Assembly (NCBI GenBank): GCA_018985225.1
Contig: JADGIF010000115.1
Coordinates: 1-18,986, forward strand
Length of the DNA: 18,986 nucleotides
Source of the DNA: Amoeboradix gromovi
Lineage: Eukaryota; Sanchytriomycota; Sanchytriomycetes; Sanchytriales; Sanchytriaceae
Direction: 5' to 3'
The first letter of the stretch is position 1; the number at the start of each line of letters is the position of its first letter. Shown here one piece after another: positions 1 through 7,600 of the stretch. The notes below the pieces were generated by a model that worked only from the letters and a program-made list of their open reading frames with translations, was not told the DNA's origin and made no database searches. A program made the translations under genes and the position numbers.

Positions 1-94
1 GTGATAGATAGTTTGCTAGCGAATGGTGAGACCTGCATGGCAACAAAGGATCACTGATAAAGTAGTTTCGCCTATTGCCTAGGTGAAGAAATAT

Positions 95-177
95 GGGACA
101 CTACTGTGAAAACTTCAACTGGGTAAATCTCGTCACCCGCTTTTTACCCCTAGTCTAGTTTTTACAGAGCATGTCCC
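95..177. repeat. Small inverted-repeat element, MITE-related
   Basis: A left arm starting GGGACACTACTGTGAAAACT at 95 faces a right arm ending in TGTCCC at 177. The right arm reads on the other strand as GGGACAT...TGTAAAAACTAGACT. The right arm resembles the terminal repeats of the elements at 2103-2592 and 18715-18986, and the flank ATATGGGACAC at 91-101 is identical to 18711-18721. An outer inverted pair, GGTGAGAC (25-32) and GTCTCACC (182-189), encloses it. It could be an internally deleted relative of the MITE family. The arms match imperfectly and I see no clear target-site duplication. The rest of 1-244 holds nothing recognisable except the 3' flank of the sirtuin gene. Confidence 0.35.
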
Positions 178-244
178 AGATGTCTCACCTGTAGATGGAT
201 CACTTCTTAAGTTATGTGCCCATGAAAATCTGTCAAATCAGAAC

Positions 245-1312
245 TTATTTATTGGAATCCTCTTCTTCTGATGCCCTTTTGATAGACTCTGAAGTCTCTA
301 TAGAATCTGCTTTTTCTGGTGAGTATACATCTGTAGTTTCAGAGGCCGTAAATATGCCAGACACATCAGAAGGGATAGATATCTTTCTCTTTACTGAATG
401 ATTATCCTGTTTCTGTGGCGACTTTTTACGAGCATCTTTTGCGTCTCTTGCATTAACTTTTAGGAACTGTGATCGATGCTTCATTACTTGTTCAAAATGT
501 GTTTCCCAGTTCAGCAGTTGTATCAGGTTCATTATAGCGTCATCACACTTGCCCAAGTATTCCACATCTGACTTTCTCTCTCCGAATCCCAGTGAAGTAC
601 CAACTGATTCCATGTTTATTAGTAATCTGGGGCATTCCACTTTATTTATTAAACCAGCAAATGGTTGGACAGCTAAAGATGTACCGATTACAATCAATAA
701 ATCGCAAACTTCAAAATCAGATGACTGCAGCTCAAAATAGCGATTTGGAAGATTTTCACCGAAGAAAACGATGTTAGGTTTTATAAAGCCACCGCAGTGG
801 CAGTAAGGTATCTCATCGATGCTGATTATCGGGATTACCTTCTCAATGGTATTAAATGTGGTTTTGCAGAGAATGCAAGTGGAAGTTAGAAAAGACCCAT
901 GCGCTTCAACCAGCATATCCTCGGGAATTCCACAAGTAATCTCTAAGGCATCTATGTTCTGAGTGTATATTCGTTTTAAAATCTTTTTTTCGTGGAGCAG
1001 TTTAAGAAAATAGTGAGTTGGTGTCGGTGTGTAGTTTCCGTAGAGCTGCTTTGCCAATTTATAAAATGGTTTCGGCTCTTTCTTGAAATAAGATAGCTCA
1101 AATACAGCTTCTGGATATGGCACACCTAGTTCTTGTTGATACAGTCCATTAGAGCTACGAAAATCGGGAATACCTGAAGAGGTCGAAATACCAGCACCAG
1201 TCATGCAAATTATGTTGCTTGGATTTTCTTTCATTATGTAATTAGCTATTTCTTCGATATTAGACTTTTCATTCGTTGTAAGCAAAGAGAAGGATTTCGT
1301 AAACTGCTCCAT
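245..1312 (-). CDS. Class I sirtuin (SIRT2/Hst2-type NAD-dependent protein deacylase)
   Basis: 355-aa protein, close to the length of yeast Hst2. The NAD-binding GAGISTSSGIPDFRS motif lies at residues 39-53 and TQNID at 117-121. The presumed catalytic His138 sits in EAHGS. KPNIVFFGENLP (178-189) is a class I signature, followed by a GTSL motif. A zinc-finger module is present: CILC (146-149) and CHC (171-173). The second half is C-x-C, whereas the family usually has C-x2-C. The last ~65 residues are charged and Ser-rich with a KKSPQK...KRK cluster, possibly a nuclear-localisation tail. Sirtuins remove acyl groups from lysines, consuming NAD; SIRT2-type enzymes act on tubulin, histones and metabolic enzymes. 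The ATG is the first in frame, and a CCAATCA box lies 75 bp upstream at 1387-1393. The stop is TAA. Family assignment is secure; subtype is inferred. Confidence 0.93.
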   Translation of the reverse strand: MEQFTKSFSLLTTNEKSNIEEIANYIMKENPSNIICMTGAGISTSSGIPDFRSSNGLYQQELGVPYPEAVFELSYFKKEPKPFYKLAKQLYGNYTPTPTHYFLKLLHEKKILKRIYTQNIDALEITCGIPEDMLVEAHGSFLTSTCILCKTTFNTIEKVIPIISIDEIPYCHCGGFIKPNIVFFGENLPNRYFELQSSDFEVCDLLIVIGTSLAVQPFAGLINKVECPRLLINMESVGTSLGFGERKSDVEYLGKCDDAIMNLIQLLNWETHFEQVMKHRSQFLKVNARDAKDARKKSPQKQDNHSVKRKISIPSDVSGIFTASETTDVYSPEKADSIETSESIKRASEEEDSNK

Positions 1313-1386
1313 ACGGTGTTTGATGGAGATTGTAATTCGAAATTATCGAAATTATAGAGGATATACCGGTTTAAGACTGCGAAGTC

Positions 1387-1393
1387 CCAATCA
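1387..1393 (+). promoter_or_regulatory. CCAATCA box upstream of the sirtuin gene
   Basis: CCAATCA occurs 75 bp upstream of the sirtuin ATG, in the 177-bp gap between that gene and eL41. The same CCAATC(A/G) motif lies just upstream of three other genes in the window. It fits a CCAAT-box bound by the Hap2/3/5 (NF-Y) complex, but function is inferred from position only. Confidence 0.3.
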
Positions 1394-1489
1394 GCAGTGT
1401 CGAAGTTGGTAACATATTCTTATGCTCTATGTTAAACTTTTTGAAAAACAAGCCTTTAAAATTGAAAGTTATCAATTTATTTAACTCAA

Positions 1490-1567
1490 TTACTTTGAAC
1501 GAGCACGCATCTTACGTCTCTTTCTTTTCAAACGACGTTGGCGCTTCTTCTTCCATTTACCTCGCAT
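1490..1567 (-). CDS. Ribosomal protein eL41
   Basis: A 25-codon ORF on the minus strand, from ATG at 1565-1567 to TAA at 1490-1492. The peptide starts MRGKWKKKRQRR and ends RKMRARSK; almost every residue is Arg or Lys. This matches the universal 25-residue eL41 peptide, one of the smallest proteins of the eukaryotic ribosome, which contacts rRNA in the large subunit and bridges to the small subunit. The ORF is complete and has no intron inside the codons. A CCAATCA box (reverse) lies 52 bp upstream at 1619-1625. The gene is 177 bp upstream of the sirtuin gene on the same strand. Length and sequence both fit, so confidence is high. Confidence 0.95.
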   Translation of the reverse strand: MRGKWKKKRQRRLKRKRRKMRARSK

Positions 1568-1618
1568 GGTGACTGCTAAACATCACTATTTGTTTTGTAT
1601 TTCATACACGTGTATCGT

Positions 1619-1625
1619 CCAATCA
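1619..1625 (+). promoter_or_regulatory. CCAATCA box upstream of eL41
   Basis: CCAATCA reads on the plus strand 52 bp upstream of the minus-strand eL41 start, so it is reversed relative to the gene. CCAAT boxes commonly work in either orientation. Support comes from recurrence of the motif upstream of four genes in this window. Confidence 0.3.
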
Positions 1626-1796
1626 CATCAAGTGCAAATGATGTCATTTCTATAAGCATAGAAAACCTACGATTTTTAAATAAATCATTTATTGTAATTA
1701 ACCAGCTATATCACTTCAACATGATGTCTTTCTAAAGCTTTCAACTTAATAAAATTCTATAACCTCTCTTTTCACCAATTGCAAATGAGTCCAGTA

Positions 1797-2085
1797 CATG
1801 AGACCCATTCTGAAAAATGTCCTGATTTCCAAGTAGGAAGATCACCTAAATACCATGCTAGGAATCCTAAATCTTCATGTAATCCGAGATGATATTACAA
1901 ACATCAAGAAAGAATATGAAAATGGTTATCGGTAGAGATATTACAGCATATGCTCAAATGCTAATCACCCAAGCTATTTTGAAATAGATATTGTTAGTGC
2001 ATTTTCATCTTGAAAAAAGGCTTGATGGCATATTATGGGACTGACACATCTTAGAGTTGGGGATATTTTCTGAAATTGGGTCACA
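1797..2085 (+). pseudogene. Decayed fragment of a multicopy gene (copy 1)
   Basis: This stretch matches 5465-5841 in inverted orientation. The best-matching part is AATGGTTATCGGT...AGATATT (1921-1942 here), continuing through the TGGGACTGACACATCTTAGA tract (2036-2055). In the plus frame it begins MSPVHETHSEKCPDFQV and then carries many stops and frame breaks. The more intact copy shows a C-x2-C motif and a later R-D dipeptide (see 5260-5841). Homology ends at about 2085, just before the MITE at 2103, so the insertion may have cut this copy. The protein family was not recognised. The remainder of 1568-1796 holds the eL41 upstream region and nothing else I can name. Confidence 0.55.
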
Positions 2086-2102
2086 TGTTATATAGAAAAC
2101 TT

Positions 2103-2592
2103 GGGACACCAAATATAAAAACTAGACTAACTCGTTTTTAAAGGTGCTCCATACGGAGGAAATGCTATCATTAATAAAAGATCTTCTATTATACCAATTT
2201 TCTCTCATTAATGTCATTCCCTCTTTAAAATAAAACTAGAAGACCCTGAATCTCGTTCAAATATATGAGGTCTTTGAGCATCTAAGCAAAAGGTGCATTT
2301 TCTTAGACAGTACTCTTTCTTCATTTCATTTAATGTTATACTAACATCGTTACTCTTATCTATTTCTTTGAAGTGTAATAGTGATATTTTATTTGAAAGA
2401 GTAAGAGAATAGCTGTGCAGAATATTTATTTTTGAAATTTCGATACAAAAAGTTGTTTATTTTCCTTTTATACTCGTCAACTCCGCAACTAGCTGAATGT
2501 CCACTCGCCTCTTAAATCCATAAAGTAATAAAGCTGAAATAATGTTCCAAGTTGTTACTGAAAGTTAGTCCAGTTTTTATATTTGATGTCCC
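2103..2592. mobile_element. Complete 490-bp MITE-like element
   Basis: The left end begins GGGACACCAAATATAAAAAC at 2103 and continues TAGACTAACT to 2132. The right end, read on the minus strand from 2592, begins GGGACATCAAATATAAAAAC and continues TGGACTAACT. The two 30-bp arms differ at 2 positions. The element is flanked by the 4-bp direct repeat ACTT (2099-2102 and 2593-2596), which fits a target-site duplication. The interior has no long ORF. It is therefore a non-autonomous DNA transposon (MITE-like), and a transposase must be supplied elsewhere. A second copy starts at 18715 with the same left arm (29 of 30 bases) and a similar interior. The superfamily cannot be set from this window. 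Confidence 0.85.
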
Positions 2593-2623
2593 ACTTGTAT
2601 TTGGAAATATATTCATTCTCGCT

Positions 2624-2640
2624 TTTAAATTTGATGTCCC
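2624..2640 (-). repeat. Extra MITE-end-like motif
   Basis: TTTAAATTTGATGTCCC at 2624-2640 repeats the outer end of the MITE right arm (TATATTTGATGTCCC, ending at 2592) in the same orientation 48 bp further out. It could be the remnant end of an older element into which the present one inserted, or a duplicated terminus. Confidence 0.45.
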
Positions 2641-2658
2641 GTGTCTCTCAAGTGTACA

Positions 2659-2711
2659 CCAATCATGAGTTACGGCAATCATTAACCGTCTGATTGGATA
2701 TCTGCGATTGG
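2659..2711. promoter_or_regulatory. Cluster of three CCAAT boxes before the RING-CH gene
   Basis: CCAATCA lies at 2659-2665 on the plus strand. TGATTGG (2691-2697) and CGATTGG (2705-2711) are CCAATCA and CCAATCG on the minus strand. All three fall within 95 bp of the ATG at 2753. The spacing and repetition suggest a CCAAT-driven promoter; this is inferred from sequence and position only. Confidence 0.35.
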
Positions 2712-2752
2712 GTTTGAACAAATTAAAACGATGAGATGTCAGGATTGCATTG

Positions 2753-3343
2753 ATGACTGAAAATACTCAATGTGCTCAGAAATTCTGCTGGATATGCTGG
2801 GATACAAACACCGACATTCCATTTATAAGGCCTTGTTTGGGCTGTAAAGATCCTGAACTTCAATATGCTCATTCTACCTGCATGAACCAATATATAAATA
2901 GTTTACCTAGGGTGAATTCAATTGATTTAGATCTACCTGAAGGCTTAGGGTTGTGGGAAACCATATTTTATAGACCGAGTTTGGAAGCACTGCCACTATT
3001 AGATTTTAAATGTACCAGATGTCTAGATTCGTATAACGTTGAGTTAGACTACTCTTCTAGATTGAATTCCCTTTTTAGAATACACAAATCAATTTTATTT
3101 GCATTACTGGGGCTCTTTGTGTGCTCCGCAGTTGTAATTGTAAGTAGCTGTATTATATTATCAAGTGGGAATGAAACTTTTCTAAGAAGTCCGATATTTT
3201 CGTTGTTTGGATTCAAAGGAATATCTCTAAAAACCTGGTCTATCCTACTATGTGTGTTGTATTCACTTTTAAACGTTCTAATGTGGCTATTCGTATTCTT
3301 TAAAATACCGCCTTTTCGAATTATTACTGTCTTAGATAAATAA
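2753..3343 (+). CDS. RING-CH (MARCH-type) membrane E3 ubiquitin ligase
   Basis: 196-aa protein with an N-terminal C4HC3 RING-CH finger: CWIC (12-15), C28 and C31, H40 with C43 (HSTC), and CTRC (87-90). Two hydrophobic segments follow at about 112-136 and 161-184, so the finger and both tails probably face the cytosol. RING-CH fingers of the MARCH/Doa10 group recruit E2 enzymes to ubiquitinate membrane proteins. The segment between H-x2-C and the last C-x2-C is about 43 residues, longer than in typical MARCH proteins. I place the start at the ATG at 2753, not the in-frame TTG one codon earlier. It stops at TAA. MARCH5-like proteins have four helices, so orthology is uncertain. Confidence 0.85.
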   Translation: MTENTQCAQKFCWICWDTNTDIPFIRPCLGCKDPELQYAHSTCMNQYINSLPRVNSIDLDLPEGLGLWETIFYRPSLEALPLLDFKCTRCLDSYNVELDYSSRLNSLFRIHKSILFALLGLFVCSAVVIVSSCIILSSGNETFLRSPIFSLFGFKGISLKTWSILLCVLYSLLNVLMWLFVFFKIPPFRIITVLDK

Positions 3344-4038
3344 ACTTTAAGCTTTGTTATTTTCTGCTTTGGAGACACCAAGCCAATACAATAATACAAA
3401 TTTGTTCCACTTCTCATTGTTGGACTAAATCAAGCGACTAAACTTGAGCTAATTTTCAAGAGTAGATTATGAGTTTTTCAAGCATTCGTGTACGTCTCTA
3501 TCTTAATCTACATAATGGTAGGTGCACTTGTATTATAAAACTGCGCTCAGGTGAAATAGAGCTATTTATCTTATTTTGTCTTGCAGCAGTAACACCTTGA
3601 GGGCGGCTGAGCCGGAACTCACTATTTTGACAAGTATAATAATTTAAAAGAGTTTTCCATAGAGTTTGCCATGGATGTTCTTAACTAAAAAATTGCAAAT
3701 TCCCCTTCAAAAACAAATTCCCCCATAATAATGGATTTTTCAACTGGAATCAGCGTCGCTTCATTTGCCGTCAGTGTCTATCTGTTCAAGTATCATGGTG
3801 AACTTTTTGAAGGAGAGTAGTAATAACAACAATAAATTCCTAAATTTAAATTTAGTCGACTTAGTTTCATTTGTGATTGCCTTGAACTTAAGAACTCAAA
3901 ATAGGTGAGTTAGTTTTCCGTTTATTGGAGATTTTAGACTGATTTCAAATCTGAACGCTTTTGGGCTCTATAAATCTTAAAATTGGCAATTACAAGAATT
4001 GCAATATTATACGCAGACACAGATTTCAAATCTTTGAT
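3344..4038. other. Intergenic region with two very small ORFs
   Basis: No recognisable gene. Two short plus-strand ORFs are present. One at 3469-3600 (43 aa, starting MSFSSIRVRLYL, TGA stop) shows no known motif. One at 3731-3820 (29 aa, starting MDFSTGISVASF, TAG stop) has a hydrophobic stretch at residues 6-19 and could be a tiny single-span membrane protein. Neither ends in TAA, unlike every confident gene here, which argues against both. The rest is AT-rich with nothing I can name. Confidence 0.3.
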
Positions 4039-4545
4039 TTATTGATTATCATTTGCGATTAGCCAGAATGAGTCTTTTTTGTTAATTGGTTCCATAAAAT
4101 AATAGTCCAAGTGCGATTGACTGTCTTCTCTATTGACGTATTTTTTAAGGGTTCTAGATCTATGGTTTCGCATAGATTCTGAGTCGTCAAGATTATCCGA
4201 GCTGTTTAACGTTTTCTTGCTAGAGCAAGCAAAGAGAAGTACTGTGGAATAAAAGTAGAACATAACAAATAGATGAAAAATGCCCATTACTAGCTTTAAA
4301 TATTTAAAAGTGCTGACGGTATAAATTATAATACCTATACTGAGTAGAAAAAGTATAGCATTTGCAAGCAAAATCCATTTTTGATATTGGACTTTATAAA
4401 ATGCATTTACAACCTGACAAACAAAATCTATGACATAGGTCGCCATGTAGATAGCATACAAGGGTGCCAGATGCATGCTTAGAACCATGATTAAAGAATA
4501 TACAGCTAAAACCAGCGTAAACGGTACTACCCACCATGTCATCAT
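4039..4545 (-). CDS. Four-helix membrane protein, function unknown
   Basis: 168 aa. Four hydrophobic segments at about 4-22, 26-50, 57-77 and 83-108 are followed by a polar, Ser- and Arg-rich tail of about 60 residues with acidic DNLDDSES and basic RNHRSRTLKK patches. The start is a double ATG (4540-4545) and the stop is TAA. There is no cleavable signal peptide beyond the first helix. I do not recognise the family; the topology alone would fit a small tetraspan or secretory-pathway membrane protein. The gene diverges from the doubtful ORF at 4681 across a 135-bp gap. Reality as a gene is likely from its length, clean membrane topology and TAA stop; function is unknown. Confidence 0.7.
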   Translation of the reverse strand: MMTWWVVPFTLVLAVYSLIMVLSMHLAPLYAIYMATYVIDFVCQVVNAFYKVQYQKWILLANAILFLLSIGIIIYTVSTFKYLKLVMGIFHLFVMFYFYSTVLLFACSSKKTLNSSDNLDDSESMRNHRSRTLKKYVNREDSQSHLDYYFMEPINKKDSFWLIANDNQ

Positions 4546-4680
4546 TAGTGTTTGAGAGGAGTAAGTTGATCTATACTTATCATTTAATCCTAATTTGCCA
4601 ATACAAACAATTCAATAAAACCCAATGATCATAGATGATCAGCACGAGTAACATTTTCGGCGCAATCGACGTCACATCTG

Positions 4681-4926
4681 ATGAACCAAACTCAATCAAA
4701 AACATTTTATTTTAATACTAACAAGACGAGCAATCCACATATCTCAACTAAAGCCTCAGTGCTGAAAAATGACACTTCATCCGGAGGTATAGTAAATTCC
4801 ACGAGTACAACGATATCGTCTACGAAGGCATCGGCATTCCAGATAAAAGTTTTACCAAAAGCTTATTTGAGTAATTCGCAAAATTTAAATTGGGTGTGGG
4901 TGTTGCTATTCCTTAGCAGTCTATGA
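4681..4926 (+). CDS. Doubtful 81-aa Ser/Thr-rich ORF with N-glycosylation sequons
   Basis: The ORF has four N-x-S/T sequons (NQT, NKT, NDT, NST) in its first ~40 residues, a Ser/Thr-rich body and a hydrophobic C-terminus (WVWVLLFLSSL). That pattern resembles a short cell-surface or GPI-anchored protein, but no N-terminal signal peptide is visible and no upstream in-frame ATG exists before a TGA at 4636. It ends in TGA, whereas all confident genes here end in TAA. A missing 5' exon is possible given the small introns of this genome. It could equally be a chance ORF. Confidence 0.3.
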   Translation: MNQTQSKTFYFNTNKTSNPHISTKASVLKNDTSSGGIVNSTSTTISSTKASAFQIKVLPKAYLSNSQNLNWVWVLLFLSSL

Positions 4927-5259
4927 TTTTAATAAATATTTAAGATAGGACATCAATACAAAACTTAGAGTAACTTTTAAGGAGAGGTGCAAGGATGCTT
5001 TCCGTTGTTGCGGTTTTATTGATGTCTAAAGGCGATAAATGCATTTAAATATTTATTTAGTATTGCACTCTGCTATGCTCTTTTTCAAGTATGATGTGTC
5101 ATTCCACAATGTATTTGTACAATCTTCTACAAGTACGATATTGGAAAGAATCTTTAAATCAGTGTTCTTTTGGTTTAAATTAATGCACCCGGATAATCTG
5201 GATTTATCCCAAATCAATTAGATTGATACAGTCTCAAAGACCTCAGACTGGCATTGTAA
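4927..5259. other. Intergenic tract with unassigned coding-like fragments
   Basis: A 26-codon open stretch at 4949-5029 (plus strand) contains FRCCGF, which resembles the CCG motif of tetraspanins, but it has no start and no flanking membrane helices. A 60-codon ORF at 5039-5221 (plus strand) shows no known motif and runs into the repeat at 5207-5290. I treat both as debris. Confidence 0.3.
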
Positions 5260-5290
5260 TTACGTATTCATCAAGACTTGCATGTCTGCT
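5207..5290. repeat. 84-bp repeat shared with 11979-12062 (inverted)
   Basis: TCCCAAATCAATTAGATTGA at 5207-5226 and the following 64 bases match the reverse complement of 11979-12062 without gaps and with few mismatches. The repeat covers the last codons and 3' flank of the decayed gene on the minus strand: in both copies a minus/plus reading ends ADMQV-x-MN-x-TAA at the same place. It therefore marks the 3' end of a duplicated gene. Confidence 0.8.
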
Positions 5291-5841
5291 ATAAAATCTC
5301 TAGTTGAACTAGTCCAACCATCTTCCCGGAACCCAGGCCGCAAACCTATCCATTTTATATGTCTTTTAATCACAGAATCCCATATTTATCTTGAATTCCA
5401 TAGCTTGTTTGTTTTCCATTTTGCTTAAGCATTAAATCCCTGCAGTTGCAGAAGGAGAGAGCATAATATGAGAGCCGATTTCAGATAATGTTCCCAAATC
5501 TAAGTCGTGCCAGTCCTATAATTTGTCTTAAAGCATTTTTCAAGATGTAAAATGCACAAGCAACATCTCTTTCAAAATAGCTTGGCTAGTTAGCACTTGA
5601 GCATATGCTGCAATATCTCAACCGATAACCATTTTCATCTTCTGTCGTTATGTTTGTAATGTTATTTGTAGTACTTCATTATCATCATTTTTGCTCTTTG
5701 GCAATTACTCTTTTTGTCTGGTTTCTTTCGTTACTTTGTTGTGCTGAGAATGATGAATTAATGATAGTATGTAGTCTTTTGTATTTTCTTGGTGTTCCTT
5801 CTACTTGGAAATGAGAACATTTTGACAGAATGAGTCCCATA
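5260..5841 (-). pseudogene. Decayed copy of a multicopy gene (copy 2, longest)
   Basis: Minus-strand remnant broken by stops and frame changes. From 5' to 3' it shows CSHFQVEGTPRKYKR, then ENGYRLRYCSICSSAN, a TAG, then PSYFERDVACAFYILKNALR. It ends with a 41-codon open frame at 5263-5385 that begins IWDSVIKRHIKWIG and finishes ADMQVLMNT before TAA. The C-x2-C pair followed by R-D-V about 14 residues later vaguely recalls the C-terminal zinc ribbon and R-D-x-N segment of TnpB/Fanzor-like nucleases, but the Asn is absent and no RuvC core is seen. That is only a hint. Copy 1 (1797-2085) and the fragment at 11872-12062 belong to the same family. Best described as an unidentified repeated gene, possibly of transposon origin. 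Confidence 0.55.
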
Positions 5842-5890
5842 AATGAGCAAAAGAAATACGAAAAATTATAATTAAAATCATAATACACCT

Positions 5891-6793
5891 TTATTTATTT
5901 GAGTTAACCTCTGCTGTGGCTCCTCTAACATTTGTGTTGTTATAATAACGCTTTTTAAATGGTTTCTTATACTTGGGTTTAGCGGTAACTGGCGTATTTG
6001 GAGGTGTGCGTGGGCTAGTTGGTTCATTTATGGCAATTCCCATGTTCAGAACAAAGTCTTTCAAGTCACTGTTGCCACGAGAAACAGATTTTGAAGGAGA
6101 ATCGTCAATTCCTAAAAGTCTCAATTTATCTTGAACTGGAACTGAATTAAATAAAGGAGTAGTTTCCTTAATTGCAGCACTAGATACTTCGATTTCAGGC
6201 GTTGAATGACCAAAGGTCTGCGTCGTGGCCACTGACTTTGACGAGTCAGGGATTTCAGGTTCTTGGCGCGGTGACTTCAGTGGTAGTATAGATGTGAATT
6301 GTCTATCAAATATCTCTTTTTCTCGCTTCACATAAACACTTTTAGGAATTAAAACAATGTACTGAGACAAATCTAAGGTAGATAAATCAGCTTGAACCAT
6401 TTCTTCCTTTTCCTTCCCATGCTGTAGAATGAAGGACATTGTTGGTGTTTCTTCTACTTCATCTTCAACTACAGCGCTATCTTGTTTAGCTAATTTAATA
6501 GGTGATGTGGTAGTTGGCAAAGAATGAATTGGAACTGAAATTGCCGGGGCAGTACCTCTATTGTCTTTATAATCTTTGTATTCTCTTTTGGGCTTATTAA
6601 CCCATCTCTTTTGTGGTTTCATTTGTGTCTTTTTCTTCAATCTTTGGGCGTCATTTTTATTCCAATCTAAAGCACCTTTTGTAATCTGTTCACTGGCTGC
6701 ATCTGCATCATAGCTATATTCGCTGTAAATCTGATCTAGCTCATGGTGAGAGTATTGTGGGAAGATTGAATAAAGTGGATTCGAATTGTTCAT
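5891..6793 (-). CDS. Def1-like protein with N-terminal CUE-type ubiquitin-binding domain
   Basis: 300 aa from the ATG at 6791-6793; a TTG six codons upstream is in frame but less likely as a start. Residues ~4-45 form a CUE/UBA-like three-helix unit (YSIFPQYSHHELDQIY then AASEQITKGALDW), immediately followed by a Lys/Arg-rich stretch. This is the arrangement seen at the N-terminus of yeast Def1, which links ubiquitin to RNA polymerase II degradation. The rest is low-complexity and Pro/Ser/Thr-rich, ending in a basic KPKYKKPFKKRYYNN segment. Def1 of yeast is much longer with a Gln-rich tail that this protein lacks, so orthology is tentative. A CCAATCG box (reverse) lies about 36 bp upstream at 6827-6833. 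Stop TAA. Confidence 0.65.
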   Translation of the reverse strand: MNNSNPLYSIFPQYSHHELDQIYSEYSYDADAASEQITKGALDWNKNDAQRLKKKTQMKPQKRWVNKPKREYKDYKDNRGTAPAISVPIHSLPTTTSPIKLAKQDSAVVEDEVEETPTMSFILQHGKEKEEMVQADLSTLDLSQYIVLIPKSVYVKREKEIFDRQFTSILPLKSPRQEPEIPDSSKSVATTQTFGHSTPEIEVSSAAIKETTPLFNSVPVQDKLRLLGIDDSPSKSVSRGNSDLKDFVLNMGIAINEPTSPRTPPNTPVTAKPKYKKPFKKRYYNNTNVRGATAEVNSNK

Positions 6794-6826
6794 GAATTCT
6801 TTAACTTTCAATTAAAGTTTCACCTC

Positions 6827-6833
6827 CGATTGG
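6827..6833 (-). promoter_or_regulatory. CCAATCG box upstream of the Def1-like gene
   Basis: CGATTGG on the plus strand reads CCAATCG in the direction of the gene, about 36 bp before its ATG. Same motif family as upstream of the sirtuin, eL41 and RING-CH genes. Confidence 0.3.
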
Positions 6834-7544
6834 ACGGAAAAAATCTCCTTTAGAACGCCTGCTTAAATGTGAAGTACTTACGTTCCACAATTCTGAAGTA
6901 AAGTTAACTAGGGTATGTTCGGTTCTGAAATTTTCATAGCTCAATTACTACGAGTAACTTGGATTTATATCTTTATGGCCTTCAGGACGACACGCAGAAT
7001 AGATATACCATCAACTTATTGTTAGGTTGTTGATATAGGCACATCTAAAGCAAATAACTGCTGAACATGCCTCGTCAACAGCATACGAATATTGGCTACA
7101 CACTTCCATCTCTGTTCGAATATATAATGTTCTCATGAGTAAAGTTCTAACTTTAGACTAACGTTCATACTTGTCACCTTCATCATATTCAGAACACCAA
7201 ACTCTGCTCACATAGCAACGGTAAACCTGCGCAGCAACATAATGACCTCATAAGTAGCGCCGCTCTCAAGTAGTCGGTAAGCTTATAAATGCACTCTCGC
7301 TTTCCAATTCTGTACTTTCTCGCCTTCTAATTTTGGCAACCGGTATGATTTTCTTACGAGTAAATATCTTCAACTGTATTTATGTAGCCAATACTTAGAT
7401 ACACTTTGTTTCAGAGTCTTTCTAGAATCGTAAAATGCAACGAAACAAATGCATCAAAATCGTATGGAGAACAGTATGTACAAACTGCAGGATTCAGGAA
7501 AAAATATTTATGCTCTCTGCTTGTTTTTCGCAGGTGATGTCTTG

Positions 7545-7600
7545 ACTAAGTACTATTTCCGAGAAAATCAAGAATTTCCAGAGACATTGAGAGAGACCTA
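7545..7600. repeat. Copy C of a dispersed degenerate repeat
   Basis: TATTTCCGAGAAAATCAAGA and the following AATTTCCAGAGACA...CTAGCAA match parts of the copies at about 11255-11370 and 18590-18690. Only the first ~55 bases are shared by this copy. Confidence 0.5.

Noticed and set aside
1-60. C/D-box snoRNA-like arrangement (TGATAGA near 2 and CTGA at 54-57)
   Set aside because: The boxes are loose matches, the 5' side is cut by the window edge, and no guide target can be tested.
2240-2290. tRNA T-arm-like stretch (CTCGTTCAAATATATGAGG)
   Set aside because: No acceptor, D or anticodon arm around it, and it recurs in the second MITE copy as part of the element interior.
3049-3417. 122-codon minus-strand ORF
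   Set aside because: Antisense to the RING-CH gene, no known motif, and its sequence mirrors the membrane-helix codons.
4949-5029. Tetraspanin-like CCG fragment (FRCCGF)
   Set aside because: Only one short motif, with no start and no flanking membrane helices in frame.
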